Positions 48,780 to 59,880 of a DNA stretch of 64,000 bases are shown here, one piece after another. Origin of the DNA: Atherix ibis (Eukaryota; Arthropoda; Insecta; Diptera; Athericidae); the NCBI GenBank assembly GCA_958298945.1, contig OY282609.1:11328326-11392325 (forward strand). Reading direction: 5' to 3'. Under the pieces are notes generated by a model. The model saw only the letters and a program-made list of their open reading frames with translations, searched no databases and was not told the DNA's origin. The number at the start of each line of letters is the position of its first letter. Position 1 is the first letter of the stretch. The position numbers and the translations under genes are program-made.

Positions 48780-49210
48780 GATGTTTCTAACAAATTGTTT
48801 TTCATAGATGAACTTTATTTCTCGTCGGTGGTTATGTCAATACGCAAAATTCCTATATAAAAAGATCTAAAAATTCACAAGAGACTTTAAAAAAATATTT
48901 TGTCCCCAAAAAGTAACTGCCTCGAGTGCATTTTGGTCTGAAAATATCACATTGGCCCGAATTTCTTTGAAAATGAGAAACGGAAGAACTTTACAGTCAG
49001 TTCTAAGAGTTGTAACTGTATAAAAATCCACTTTTTTGACTAAGTGTCTAGATTTTAATTTGGGTTACTGGTGTTTTTCGATATTTTCTTATAAAACTAA
49101 ATAAAGTATTATATTTACACAGATAATTCTAAAAGTTTGCAGTATTTAAAAACCAACATCCTTCAAATAAACATCGAATTACGGCCTCAAATGTACGAAT
49201 AAAAAATTAT
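48780..49210 (+). pseudogene. Tc1/mariner-like transposase relic, plus strand
   Basis: Plus-strand translation gives FIDELYFSSVVMSI (SDEMHFWLNGYV region) and KYHIGPNFFENEKR (GGIIGPYFFENE). It is the plus-strand counterpart of the minus-strand fragments. A piece at 49150-49200 resembles the N-terminal segment at 22310-22350. Confidence 0.5.
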
Positions 49211-51370
49211 CAAAAATTACCTCAATAGATAAAGTGCATGTGGCAGTTATTTAAATTATTTTAATAACAAAATATATTTAATATAATAAAATATAAAGTT
49301 TTGTAAATTTCTAAACAATAAATATAATTTATTTTTTAAATCACAAATTGGATAATCCAAACTTCATATTTAATCGATGTTATGATTATTTGAAGGTATT
49401 TACCACATAATTTTGTTCCAAAATAATTATTTTTAAAAGTATATTTGGTGACACTTGTTACTTACCACTTATTGCTGGGTTAAAATGGTTTTTAAGATCA
49501 AATCTAGCCTAATAAAGTAACAAGGTCGTTTTTGGTTCTTATCAAATAATTTAAATTATCGCACATAGACCTTTTTTTTCAGTACAATTTTAAGTAATCA
49601 TAATAAAAGTACAATAAATATAATAATTTTTTATACAGAAAAATCATATTTAAATTATTTAATTTTTTAACAAAAAATAATAATAATACACTTTTCCTAT
49701 GAATTACAATATTTATACTCAGCAAAGATAAACTCTATATTACTTTTTCTTATAAAATGTTTGAGTTAAATATTATGGATATGAAAATTATAAATATTAA
49801 AAATTAAGAGGGCAACTAATTAAATTAATTAAAATATCCTATAAACCCTAATAAGAATATATCTTAAGATGAAAATGAAAAGAGAATAGCCTAATAATCA
49901 ATTTAGTGCTAAGAGCATCTTGTCATCCTCTTGTCAATGGATATCCTAGAAAATCCAAATTAATTAAAAGTATTATATAGCAAGTATCTATTTTCTGATG
50001 TATCTTTATATGAACATTATATTTGATAAGCCATTAAATCATAGCCGATTTTGTTTGCTATTAGGCACGTTCCTTAATCGGGGTTTCTTCAATACGTTTC
50101 AATTTTCTTTATACTCTTAGATAATTTACTGTAGCCTATCTGAAGTGTACTTTAACTTCTTTTTAAATCTACAGCCAATCTTATAAAATTAATAAAATAG
50201 AAAAAAGAGTTCATGCACAAAATATTACATACATATTTGTCTTTTCTATTTGATTTAATTTATTTTTATTTATTTATTTATTTATGAATTTTTTTCTGAA
50301 TATGAACAGAGATCCTTTTAATATTGGTATACGAAAACTCAATGATCTTTCATAAAATCAAACTATCTTTAATAAGAATTTATACGATGCGATGTAGAAA
50401 ATTTCAAAATATATTTACTAACTAATAAAAATGAATTTACGAGATTGAAAGAAAAATATTTATTTATATAGTTGGATAAATGAATGAACAAATTGGAAAA
50501 TTATGAAGTCTTTAGAGTCTAAAGAACAATATTGAAATCTCATAACAAAATATTGGAAAATAAACACGAACCAAGTAAGTATGTTTATATATAAACATAT
50601 TTATAAGAGTTGGCAATATTGTAAATGATGGGTAAGCTTAAATATTGAAATGGGTAAGCTTACTGAACCAATTATGTATGAAATTTTCGTCCATCCTCCT
50701 CTTATTATCAATTAATTGCCATACAAGAGTAGAATATCAAAGAATGGACTTAAAAATTATGTATGAGCATGTATATATGTGTGAGTGCGTACAAGTGTAT
50801 ATATTCAACTATAACCATATATGGATGAGATTGGGTATAAAGTTTTCCTTAAATAATATTTTCTGATAAACGAATGTTGCCAGATAACGGAAAAATCGTT
50901 TTTAAAATTTCAATTTCTTATGAAGATTTTTATTTTGGTGATATTGCCATTTTAAGAGATAATTCTAACAATATTCATTGAAATATATTCACACTCAGTT
51001 GAGCACGTACAAACGTTGCCACAACCAAACGTCATCTGTACCCGCAAGCAATATTGAATTTTCGAAAATTAACTCTCCATATTTGTGATGGGTACGTGCT
51101 ATACGTAAAATTAACTCCAATTACTTGATTTTCTGTTTGAGGGTGGAAAAATGTATTCCTTTTCTATTTCCAGTTGGATTAATATACAAGCACTTATATC
51201 ATATAAAATAAAATTTTATGTCCTTTCGGAAGCAGATAGTACTTGTTTTTTGCAATTAGTTTTCATTAATTTAAAAAAAAAAACAAATCAATGATAAATA
51301 ATTTTATCACATAGTTTTTATTAATTTTTTTAAAAGAAAAACTATGATAAATAATTGTTTTGTAACAATA
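49211..51370. other. intronic; (TTTA)n tract
   Basis: AT-rich with a TTTA microsatellite at about 50259-50285. The 73-codon frame at 50645-50866 has no motif. Confidence 0.4.
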
Positions 51371-51894
51371 AAGGTGCCACCAAACGGTTAGCCAAATAGA
51401 CATTTGTCAGCCAACGTGACGTTATGTAAAAGAATTGGCTGAGAGCTGGCTAACGACTGACTGACGTTTGACGAAAAGTCAAGGTATTGCACGGTAATCC
51501 AACTTGGCTAATTTGTTAGCCAAACTAATTGCAAAGTGGTCAGATACTGTCCAACCTTATTACTTGTAAGGTTGGACAGTATCTGACAACTTTGCAATTA
51601 GTTACTGATTGTTACTGATTTCATATCGCCTCAATGGCCTCGTCAGCCATGTCACAAATTTGTACCATGACTGACGTGAGGCAGTGGCTGACATCTTGGC
51701 TGATGAAGCAAAATGTGTCTGAAGTCAGCTACGTATCATAATCATGTTCACTGATTTGTCAGCCAAAATTGGTCGACTGACGGGTCAGTCACATCACCCA
51801 ATGTCACAAATCAGGTTATTAGAGGGTCAGCCAAATTTGAAACGAATCTGGCGTCCTTTTAACATCACGTTGGCTGATCATCTAATGCCACCTT
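51371..51894. mobile_element. Foldback-like element full of GTCAGCCAA motifs
   Basis: The 524-bp block is sharply GC-richer than its surroundings. Its ends are inverted: aaggtgccaccaaacggtta at the left and, reversed, aaggtggcattagatgatca, both soon followed by gcc(a). Inside are about a dozen copies, in both orientations, of a motif close to GTCAGCCAA / TTGGCTGAC, plus a 37-bp-arm hairpin (51523-51603). No open frame is present, so it is a non-autonomous foldback or MITE-like element. The target duplication is unclear and the superfamily is unassigned. Confidence 0.7.
51523..51603. repeat. 37-bp-arm hairpin inside foldback element
   Basis: Arms 51523-51559 and 51567-51603 are reverse complements with one mismatch (36/37) around a 7-nt loop (ttacttg). 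Confidence 0.93.
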
Positions 51895-54300
51895 AAAGAT
51901 AAATCAGAATTAAATACCTCTTAACTGCTTTTCTTACAGGTGAAAATATGATTTGACGAATTCCGCTCTATCGTAGTATTAAAAAGCAAATCATTTAAGA
52001 TTGATTTCAGAATATTTTCTAAGTAAAATTCCTTCTTATCTACTTTTAAGAAAGAATATTTTTCCTTGAATTTATTATAGTAAATTCTTTATTTATTTTT
52101 TACATTTTCGCCAAATATTTTACTTAATAAACCAAAATATTTATAAAATGTATATTATATGTGATAAGTCTTTCAGATCTAAAAGTAATGTGGTTTATAC
52201 AACAAATAAAAAAAAATTGCCGTTTTTCACGTGAATATTTAATACATGATTCAATTAGCACTGGTTTGATGTTCATAATTTTTGTTAACAATTTTTTTCG
52301 TGAACATTTTACAGAAAAAGATATGCGAACGTGTCTCTTTTGGCATATCAAAAAACCGCAAAACCAATTTTTCTCAATTTTCAAGGATTTTACTCTTACA
52401 GTCGAATTAATATCAAAGCCAAAAGCCAACATAATTAATTATACACCAATAAGATTTTTATATGATTTCATCGTCGTTGTAATAATTTTTTAGTACCATA
52501 GTTTTTTTTTATGTTCGTTTATTTATTTTTAATAATGATGAATCATGTGGAATCTTATTGATTTTTTTTGATTTTTTAGTTGTAATTTATAATACTTGTA
52601 ATTTAAAATAAAAAAAAAACAAATAAGAGATAACACAACAAATTTTTAATATATTCTCAATTTTTTCTTAATTCTATAAGTTATCTATGTATTTATTAAT
52701 TAGAGAAAGTTGAAGTACATATTAGCTTTTTTACATAAATTAGAATAATTTATTTTTATTATTACCACTAATGAGATATAGATATTTTAGACTTATATCT
52801 ACTAGCCGATAAATAGAACTTATATTTTTGGCAAAATTTTTCTGCTTCTCAGAAGGATATATTATACAAAATCCCAATTTTCAATATACTCATAATTCTA
52901 ATTTTATATTTATTATGTACCTTTAGTAACTACAATATATTAGGCAATATAATTTCTAATTCCAAACAGAAGAGGAATACCAACTTAGTTATCATCATTA
53001 TTCAATCTATTATGGCAAATTTTCTCAAAATTTCTAAATAATAAAATGCTACCCTAATTGAAGGAATTTAATGATTTTTTTTCCTACCGTATTAAATAAT
53101 AAATTATATAAGATTAACAAAATATTAGGATAATTTGAAAAATATAAAACTTTCATTATATCGAGGCAAAAAATATACTTTTCTATTTTCCAAAGGGAAT
53201 AGAAAATTAAATTATAAGTTGAGTGTAAACATTCGACAAACAGACTTTTGGTAAAAGAATCTAAAATATTTGCTTCTGTTTTATATTTGATGAAGAATGT
53301 GTAGCATCTGGTTTTATGAAAAATATATTTTGCCTATGCTTTTATAAACGATAATATAGTTGATAGTCTTTTGTTTAAGTGAAAGTGTAGACAAAAATAA
53401 TTGTTAATACATAATTCTAGGATCCACGGTCCATATATTTCCATGAAATTTACCAACAAGTTTTTGTTGAGATTTACTAATATTGAAAGTCATCTTTTTG
53501 GATCCAAGCCAAAAAGGATATATAGCTTAAGTGTTCTGAAATCTTTAGACGAAAATTATATACCAATAAAGTGAATAATTGAATCTATTTCTGAAATAAC
53601 CTCGAATTAGAGAAATGGTATTTTTTACAAACGGGAAATTTTTCATCGAAGCACACTTTGGTTCAATTTAATGAATATTTACTCATTATTTATACGTATC
53701 TTGGTTTTTTTACAGTTTTATACGTTAATTAATTCAAATATATTTTCAACTACATCGAATTTAGTTATTAAAATTCATTTTTATTTCGCATATTTAACAT
53801 TATTACGTATTGAAATAAAATCGTTAAAATAACAAATTTTACAGAACAAAATTCATTATGGTTTGAAAATAACAATTGTTTCGTTTATTGTAATTATAAA
53901 ATTATATATTTTAAATTATTTTTTGCAAGATTATTTCGATACCTTTAGTTGAAAATTTATACAACATGTATTAAAATTTGTAACATTTACGCTCGGATAA
54001 AATATTCTCCAAGTGGAAATTATTTTTTTTTTTGAAATTTTTAGCAGTTTTCAACCAAATAACTGGCTCTTATTTCTAAAACATAATTTTATTTTAAATA
54101 AAATTATTTTGTTTTAATTTTTTAAATATTAAATAAGAAATACCTAAAATTTAAAGATAGATAAAATTTTTATTTAATCTGTTGATTTTTTTTTTATAAA
54201 CTTTCAAAATATCTATTAATTTACACATGTCATTACTTTTTTACAGCTGTCAAGTATAAGGTAGTACAATTTTATTGGTGGCGTCATTAACAACAGGAGA
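51895..54300. other. intronic, no gene recognised
   Basis: AT-rich. Overlapping open frames on the two strands at 52124-52493 (up to 110 codons, plus) are discussed as an observation but have no recognised domain. Confidence 0.4.
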
Positions 54301-54369
54301 ACGCATTTTAATCATTAAAACTTACTAAAAAAAATGGGCATTCTTTAAAAATGACATTTCGCAAAATTC

Positions 54370-54620
54370 GTGATTATTTCGAAGCATATTTTCACATTGT
54401 GAACAAACAAAATTGTCGAATCTGAGGTGTGGAAAAACAGAAGTATTCTAAAATTGTTACTGTTTGGTGCGGTTTATGAGCGGGTAGAATCATTGGGCTG
54501 TTCCTATTCGATAATGATCGTAAGGAGGCCGTTACAGTGATCGGATGCAGGCCGGCAAACTGAGTCATATTTTCATACATTATTGCTACAGATTCAAATT
54601 TTATTTGCAATAAAAATTTC
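54370..54620 (+). pseudogene. Tc1/mariner-like transposase relic, plus strand
   Basis: Plus-strand frames give HIVNKQNCRI, then KIVTVWCGL, stop, AGRIIGLFLFDNDRKEAVTVIG. This is a clear match to YVNKQNCRIW...VTVWCGLWAGGIIGPFFFEND...AVTVNG. It stops before the second catalytic Asp. A hairpin and a minus-strand relic of the same superfamily follow. Confidence 0.7.
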
Positions 54621-54689
54621 CCATGTCTGCTTACAAAATTTTCAATTTAAAAAAAAACAACAAACAATGGCTACCTTGTTTTAAATGGT

Positions 54690-54762
54690 CGTCACGAGAC
54701 TACTTGTTGGACTCACTTCTCTTGAGTTAAGAGAAGTGATTCCTTCAGGTAGTCTCGTGACG
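54690..54762. repeat. 34-bp-arm hairpin between opposed relics
   Basis: Arms 54690-54723 and 54729-54762 pair at 30 of 34 positions around a 5-nt loop. The outer 14 bp (cgtcacgagactac) are perfect. The hairpin sits between a plus-strand and a minus-strand transposase relic. Confidence 0.85.
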
Positions 54763-54819
54763 GGACGTGATTCGGCCATTACTTGATGAAGGTTGACATT
54801 TTAATGATCTTTCTTAGAG

Positions 54820-55330
54820 CAAATTTCCAACAGCGTCAAATCGCACGATCTTGAACGTCAATTGATATCAGCAAATCTTGAAATTGAAAGTTATGGACAT
54901 TTTTTAAACAAAAAATCCCAAATTTTGTTATGTTGAGTAAAAAAAAAAGCATCTTTACCTTTTTTTGAAAAAAAAACTTCTTTGCCCTAAGATAATTGAC
55001 TTTTTTTGCTCTAAAGTTCAAGTTTTTAAGGGATCTAGATTAAAATTTTTAAGGCGGTTATCGTACGACGATAGCGTTCAGGATTGTCGGTAATGGTCCC
55101 TCTTTCTCCATTGTCCAAGTAATAGGAACTTGTGACTTTTGAGACATAAAAGCAAACCAAATAGTCACTTTTCGCAGATACGATTGTGTTTCCACATCCA
55201 TTTATGAGATTAGAAATCCTCATATATAGAAATTTATATATATGTATATACATATATGAAAACAAAAAATGGATTTATAAGTTCTTGTTCGCAGAATCAG
55301 CATTGTTCCAAAATGAATCTTTCTATCTTA
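54820..55330 (-). pseudogene. Tc1/mariner-like transposase relic
   Basis: Minus-strand frames give RSCDLTLLEI near 54835 (PPRSCDLTPLDF, third-Asp region). Near 55060-55220 they give a decayed block with KWMWKHNRICEK, FGLLLCLKSHKF and GQWRKRDHYRQS, corresponding to KQN...VTVWCLLW...ENE.. of the family. It is heavily mutated. Confidence 0.5.
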
Positions 55331-58300
55331 TAAATAATTTTAACGCTTAGTTTAGTAGTTAAATTATCTATAATATTAAATGGCAAATTTTGTTTTTAAT
55401 AAATATGATCTCATGTAATATATATCTTAAAGAACTTTCAAATAACATAGCTGTACTTTCCAAAATTTAGAATGAATATTGTTTTTCTATTGAAAAAAAA
55501 CGGAGTATTTTAAAAAATTTAAATAATTTCGTTACGGTTTTAAGTTTTGAGTAAAAATATTTTCTCCTGAATTTTTTTTCTTCTTATAGCCATACGATGC
55601 TTTAACTATGAATATTTCCTTAAAAAAGTAAGAAAGTTCAATGAATTCCAAAAACAGTTTTGTTGGGTATTTATTAGATGTTAATCACTTTACTTGGTTC
55701 ATTTTAACTGACCAGTTTTAATACTAAAAATAGATTCTATAAATTATTTTTCATAAACGTACGTACTTAAGTAAAATATAAATCAAAATAACTTTACATT
55801 CTTCAAAGTTTCTTAACCTCTGAACAGAGTCTGTTATTGGCAGACGTTAATATTCTTTCGATTGTCTCAGCCATGATTAAACTTTGAACCTAATCTGAGT
55901 ATTATTACAAAGGAATTAATCATGGGAAAATGACAACGAATACTGGTGCCAATGTATCGTTATAGCGATAGACTTATTATTATAAGTATTTATTAGTAAA
56001 TAATCAGAGTATTGAAAAAGCATCAGAGTTCAGAAAAGTTTCAAAATTGTAAACAAAACTGCGACCATTATCGTCTCAAATAGAATTATCGAAAAATATT
56101 TTATTTTTCTAGAGCAATGATATTTTTGTATAAAAGTCTATATCGATTATAAACAATACGTTATATTGTATGTTACGACATCAAAGTGAATACCATCTTA
56201 ATTCCATTCGCATTCTAACTCCAAATCAAAGTCAAATGTGAACTCAGCAAACTTTTAATAAAATTGAAGATATAAGATTTGACTGTCTTTAAATTGTAAA
56301 ACTATATTACCTATATTATTTATCCTATGGATAAAATTAATATAATCATACAGATGAATACTTAAATTGAACTAAATTTATTGAAATAACATTTTCCCGG
56401 GCAATAGATGACACTATAACAATTTAGATGCGCGATGATTGGGGTGACATTGTGTAATAAAAACATTTCGGAAATATCGCGTTGAGGTAATTTTGCCCGT
56501 AGTCATATTCAGAGAAGATAAGCCAATTTTATTACGTAAAAGTTTGACTTTTAACTGTTCAGTAAATATGCTTATATTATATTTATATACAAATATAATG
56601 TGATATATTTTTGGCATTTTTATCGGCAGTTTAATTGTAAAATGATAGAAATTTTGATCAGTGCTAATTGGTCAATTTAACGAAAAATTCTATAGCAATT
56701 AAGTTGGTAGTGAAAAAATACTTTTATCGAATTTTTAACAGAATTTATGTTGATCTGAGTATGTGTATATAGAAGAACAAATATTATTGAGCGCTAATAA
56801 TATAATAGAATTTTTACTGTCAATTGTAACAATAGAAATTGTACTTAATTGTAGAATATAAATATTGATAATTATCATTGATAAATATTGTTTAAAATTT
56901 TTCACGTATCAATATTATTTGAATTTAACTAAAACTTAGAATGACTCATAAACTAAATTGGAAAGAAACGTAAAATTCAGGTTTTCATAATTTTTTTTTC
57001 AGTCACATAGTCTAAACTTTGTTATTTGCAAAACTTCTTGGAGGACTTAATTCTTTTGAAGTAATTTTTTAAGGCTTTTTCGAATATTTCGGCTTGTAAT
57101 TCTGCTATTACTTAAAGTATGTTGGTTTTTAAATAATCTATTGCTTAGGTATTATTTGCATAAATATTAATTTTATGTTTAACTTCGTTTAAAATTACAC
57201 AGAGGTGTAATTTTAAAACAACAAAATGGATACCTTATTATAACTAACTATAAGGCCTTTTTTTAAGGAATAATGTTGCTAAATAATTTTCCACGAAAAG
57301 ATTTAGTCCTTAATAAGCTGGAGATTATTGCTTCGTAGAAATTCATTTCTAATTAACTAATGTTCATTATATAACAATAATTAGTTAACAGAAAACGGAA
57401 ATTGATTGAAATACGACGAAGATTTATTTGCGTGCATATGCTGATTATTCGTAGAAGATTTAGTCAAAAATTGTTTTTATTGATTTTATTCGAAATTCGA
57501 TAAAGTTTCTTTGTGAAAGGCCAAATTCTCAGTATAATCATTACTCACAATGTAAATTGATGTATGTAACCATATATGTCACTTGTATACATACATTAAA
57601 CTTTTATTTCGATTAAATGAACGTTTTGACATAGAGAAAAAAGAAACGAATAATTATTATTTAATTAAATATATTGTAGAAGGTGCAATTGGTATCAAGA
57701 AATAATATGAAAAAATTCTATATTATTTTAAGGTATTTACGAGTAATATGCTTGCATGAGTTGCCATTTTTATACATTTTTTTTTTCAATTTTAATAAAT
57801 GATTAATTTTTGGGAAAAAATACAAACAATATATTTAATCTGAGTTTTATATATAGAATAATAAAAATGAATGATCCGTTTTAATTTTGTTATTAAGAAA
57901 TAAAATTAATTTTGTATTATACGATATATAAAAAAAATTACAAATTCCCGAAATAAAATAATGAATCAATTAGTCCTACTATACTTTATCATACTAAGAT
58001 AGTATTTTAATACTACTATCATAAAATATTATCTACATATATATTATATTTAATACTTTATCAATGAGAGGTAAAGAATTAATTATCTGTAATGAATTAT
58101 GATAAGAGCATTAAGTAAATGGGTATGAAAATGTACATCGAATAAATACTATTCATCGTGAATGATTGTACACATTTCCAAGTCCTGTGTCTATTTGAAG
58201 ATTACTAATTAATCTTTTAATAATACTCTGTATGTGCTCATAGGAATTTATATATGTATCTAAATACTATGTTTGGTAAGTGATTGATACGTTTTTCAAT

Positions 58301-59049
58301 AATTTGTATGATAGCATGAATTTGTGAAAAATAGAAATTCAGAATTCTACTGCCACTGTTCATACATAAAAATACATGTTCTTCTGGAAGTACATTTGTA
58401 CATTATTAAATAACACCAAATGGGTACTTATGAGGTATGTATTACAGAGAAAACACTTAACTGATAGCTGTCCATAGCATATTCAAGATGAATTGGGGGA
58501 ATTTAGTGGCCTGTAATACCATCGTTAAATGCGTTGTAATGTGGTTCAAATGCGCAACCATAAACTCTATAGTATCCCAAAAATTCATGTGGACATAGTT
58601 TCTATGATGTATACGCACTTAAACTTTACCACTTGCTCTTACACACAGCCTGTTTATTACCTCTACATGAGCTTATAATTTAATAAAATTACTTCTTATA
58701 TCATTTAACAAGTGGAGCTTATTTATTCTGAAATTTCTCATATGTTTTTTTTTGCCAATTTTTATTTCATAGCATAATTTTTTTTTTTTATGTATAAAAT
58801 TTACATATGACTGGTTTTATTTTATACACAAAAGAAATTTAGTTTCCGATTCGCTAGTTAAAAAAAAACAGACGAGAACTGACAAATATTTGAAAAGAGA
58901 TTTATTTTATAACTACTGTCATGATTTTGAAAATGAAACCCTCATTAATAGTACAGTTGGATAAAATTTGAAACATAAAATTAATTTTTTTTAATAAATC
59001 ACTAAACGGAATTATGAATATCCTTATAATGTTATGATACACCGCATAT
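55331..59049. other. intronic; small palindrome
   Basis: AT-rich sequence. A short palindrome taaaattacac / gtgtaatttta lies at 57190-57215. No gene or element was recognised. Confidence 0.45.
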
Positions 59050-59880
59050 ATGGAAAGTATTAGGAGGGATAAAGCGAGAGATGTTGGTGCACTTTCCTCT
59101 TAAATGATTTGGGAAAACCGAGTAAGGCAGAGTATTGTACATTCGGATTGAACTGTTACAAAAAAGAATCTCCATATCTAACAGTACGTCCAAAAAGAGG
59201 ATTCAGGGTAAACTGATGTGCATTCTTCCCGAAACGGATGTTACGGTGAAATAATTGTAGGGGCCGAAAGCAACTAGCCAATTCACTAGAACAGCGTTTA
59301 TGGAAAATACGACAAATCTTGTCTACGTGTATATTGGCCTAATCAGATGGAGTGAAACATTTCTTGTATCGATTAAGAAAATCTAAACGTTAATTCAGCA
59401 TTTATGTTAATATTAAATATGGTATGTGTTTATTCGGAGGTTGTCATTAACACACATACCAAAAATGGAAAGTTTTTTGGTTTCAATTATGCAAGTACCA
59501 TTCGTGTATGGAATGTTGGTTTCGTTTTAGAGACAGAAGACAGCTTTGGAAGTGTTAAATTCCGCTTTAAACAGTGAATTAGTAACAGAAAAGAGATAAT
59601 TTATGAAAATTAGAGAAGGGCTAAGAGATAGAACTAAACCCTGGGTAACACCAGTATTTATTTAGTGGACTGTAGACTTGAAGCTATCCAAAATCACTTG
59701 CACTGAAGGATTCGAAAAGTAGCTTTAAATTTATTAGAGGAGCCCGACGCCAAACTTTGTCAAATGCCTATGAAATATCCGTCGAGAACGATTATTTTTA
59801 GTTTTCCACTAAGACTTACTATTCCATGATCGATAATAGTTTTATAATAGTCAAAACAAACTTGCAAAGGTTTACTTCTC
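59050..59880 (-). pseudogene. Non-LTR reverse transcriptase C-terminal relic
   Basis: Minus-strand frames from 59870 down give KAFDKVWRRAPLI (RT block LLDVSKAFDKVWH), then VTQGLVLSLSPSLIFINYLF (GVPQGSVLSPxLFLIFINDL), with the catalytic YADD not found. Near 59210-59050 they give RTVRYGDSFL, stop, QFNPNVQYSALLGFPKSFKRKVHQHL, the usual tail after the RT domain (WNxLPxxVFPxSxxxFKxxVNxHL). The middle of the element is missing or decayed. It has several stops and frameshifts. Confidence 0.75.
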
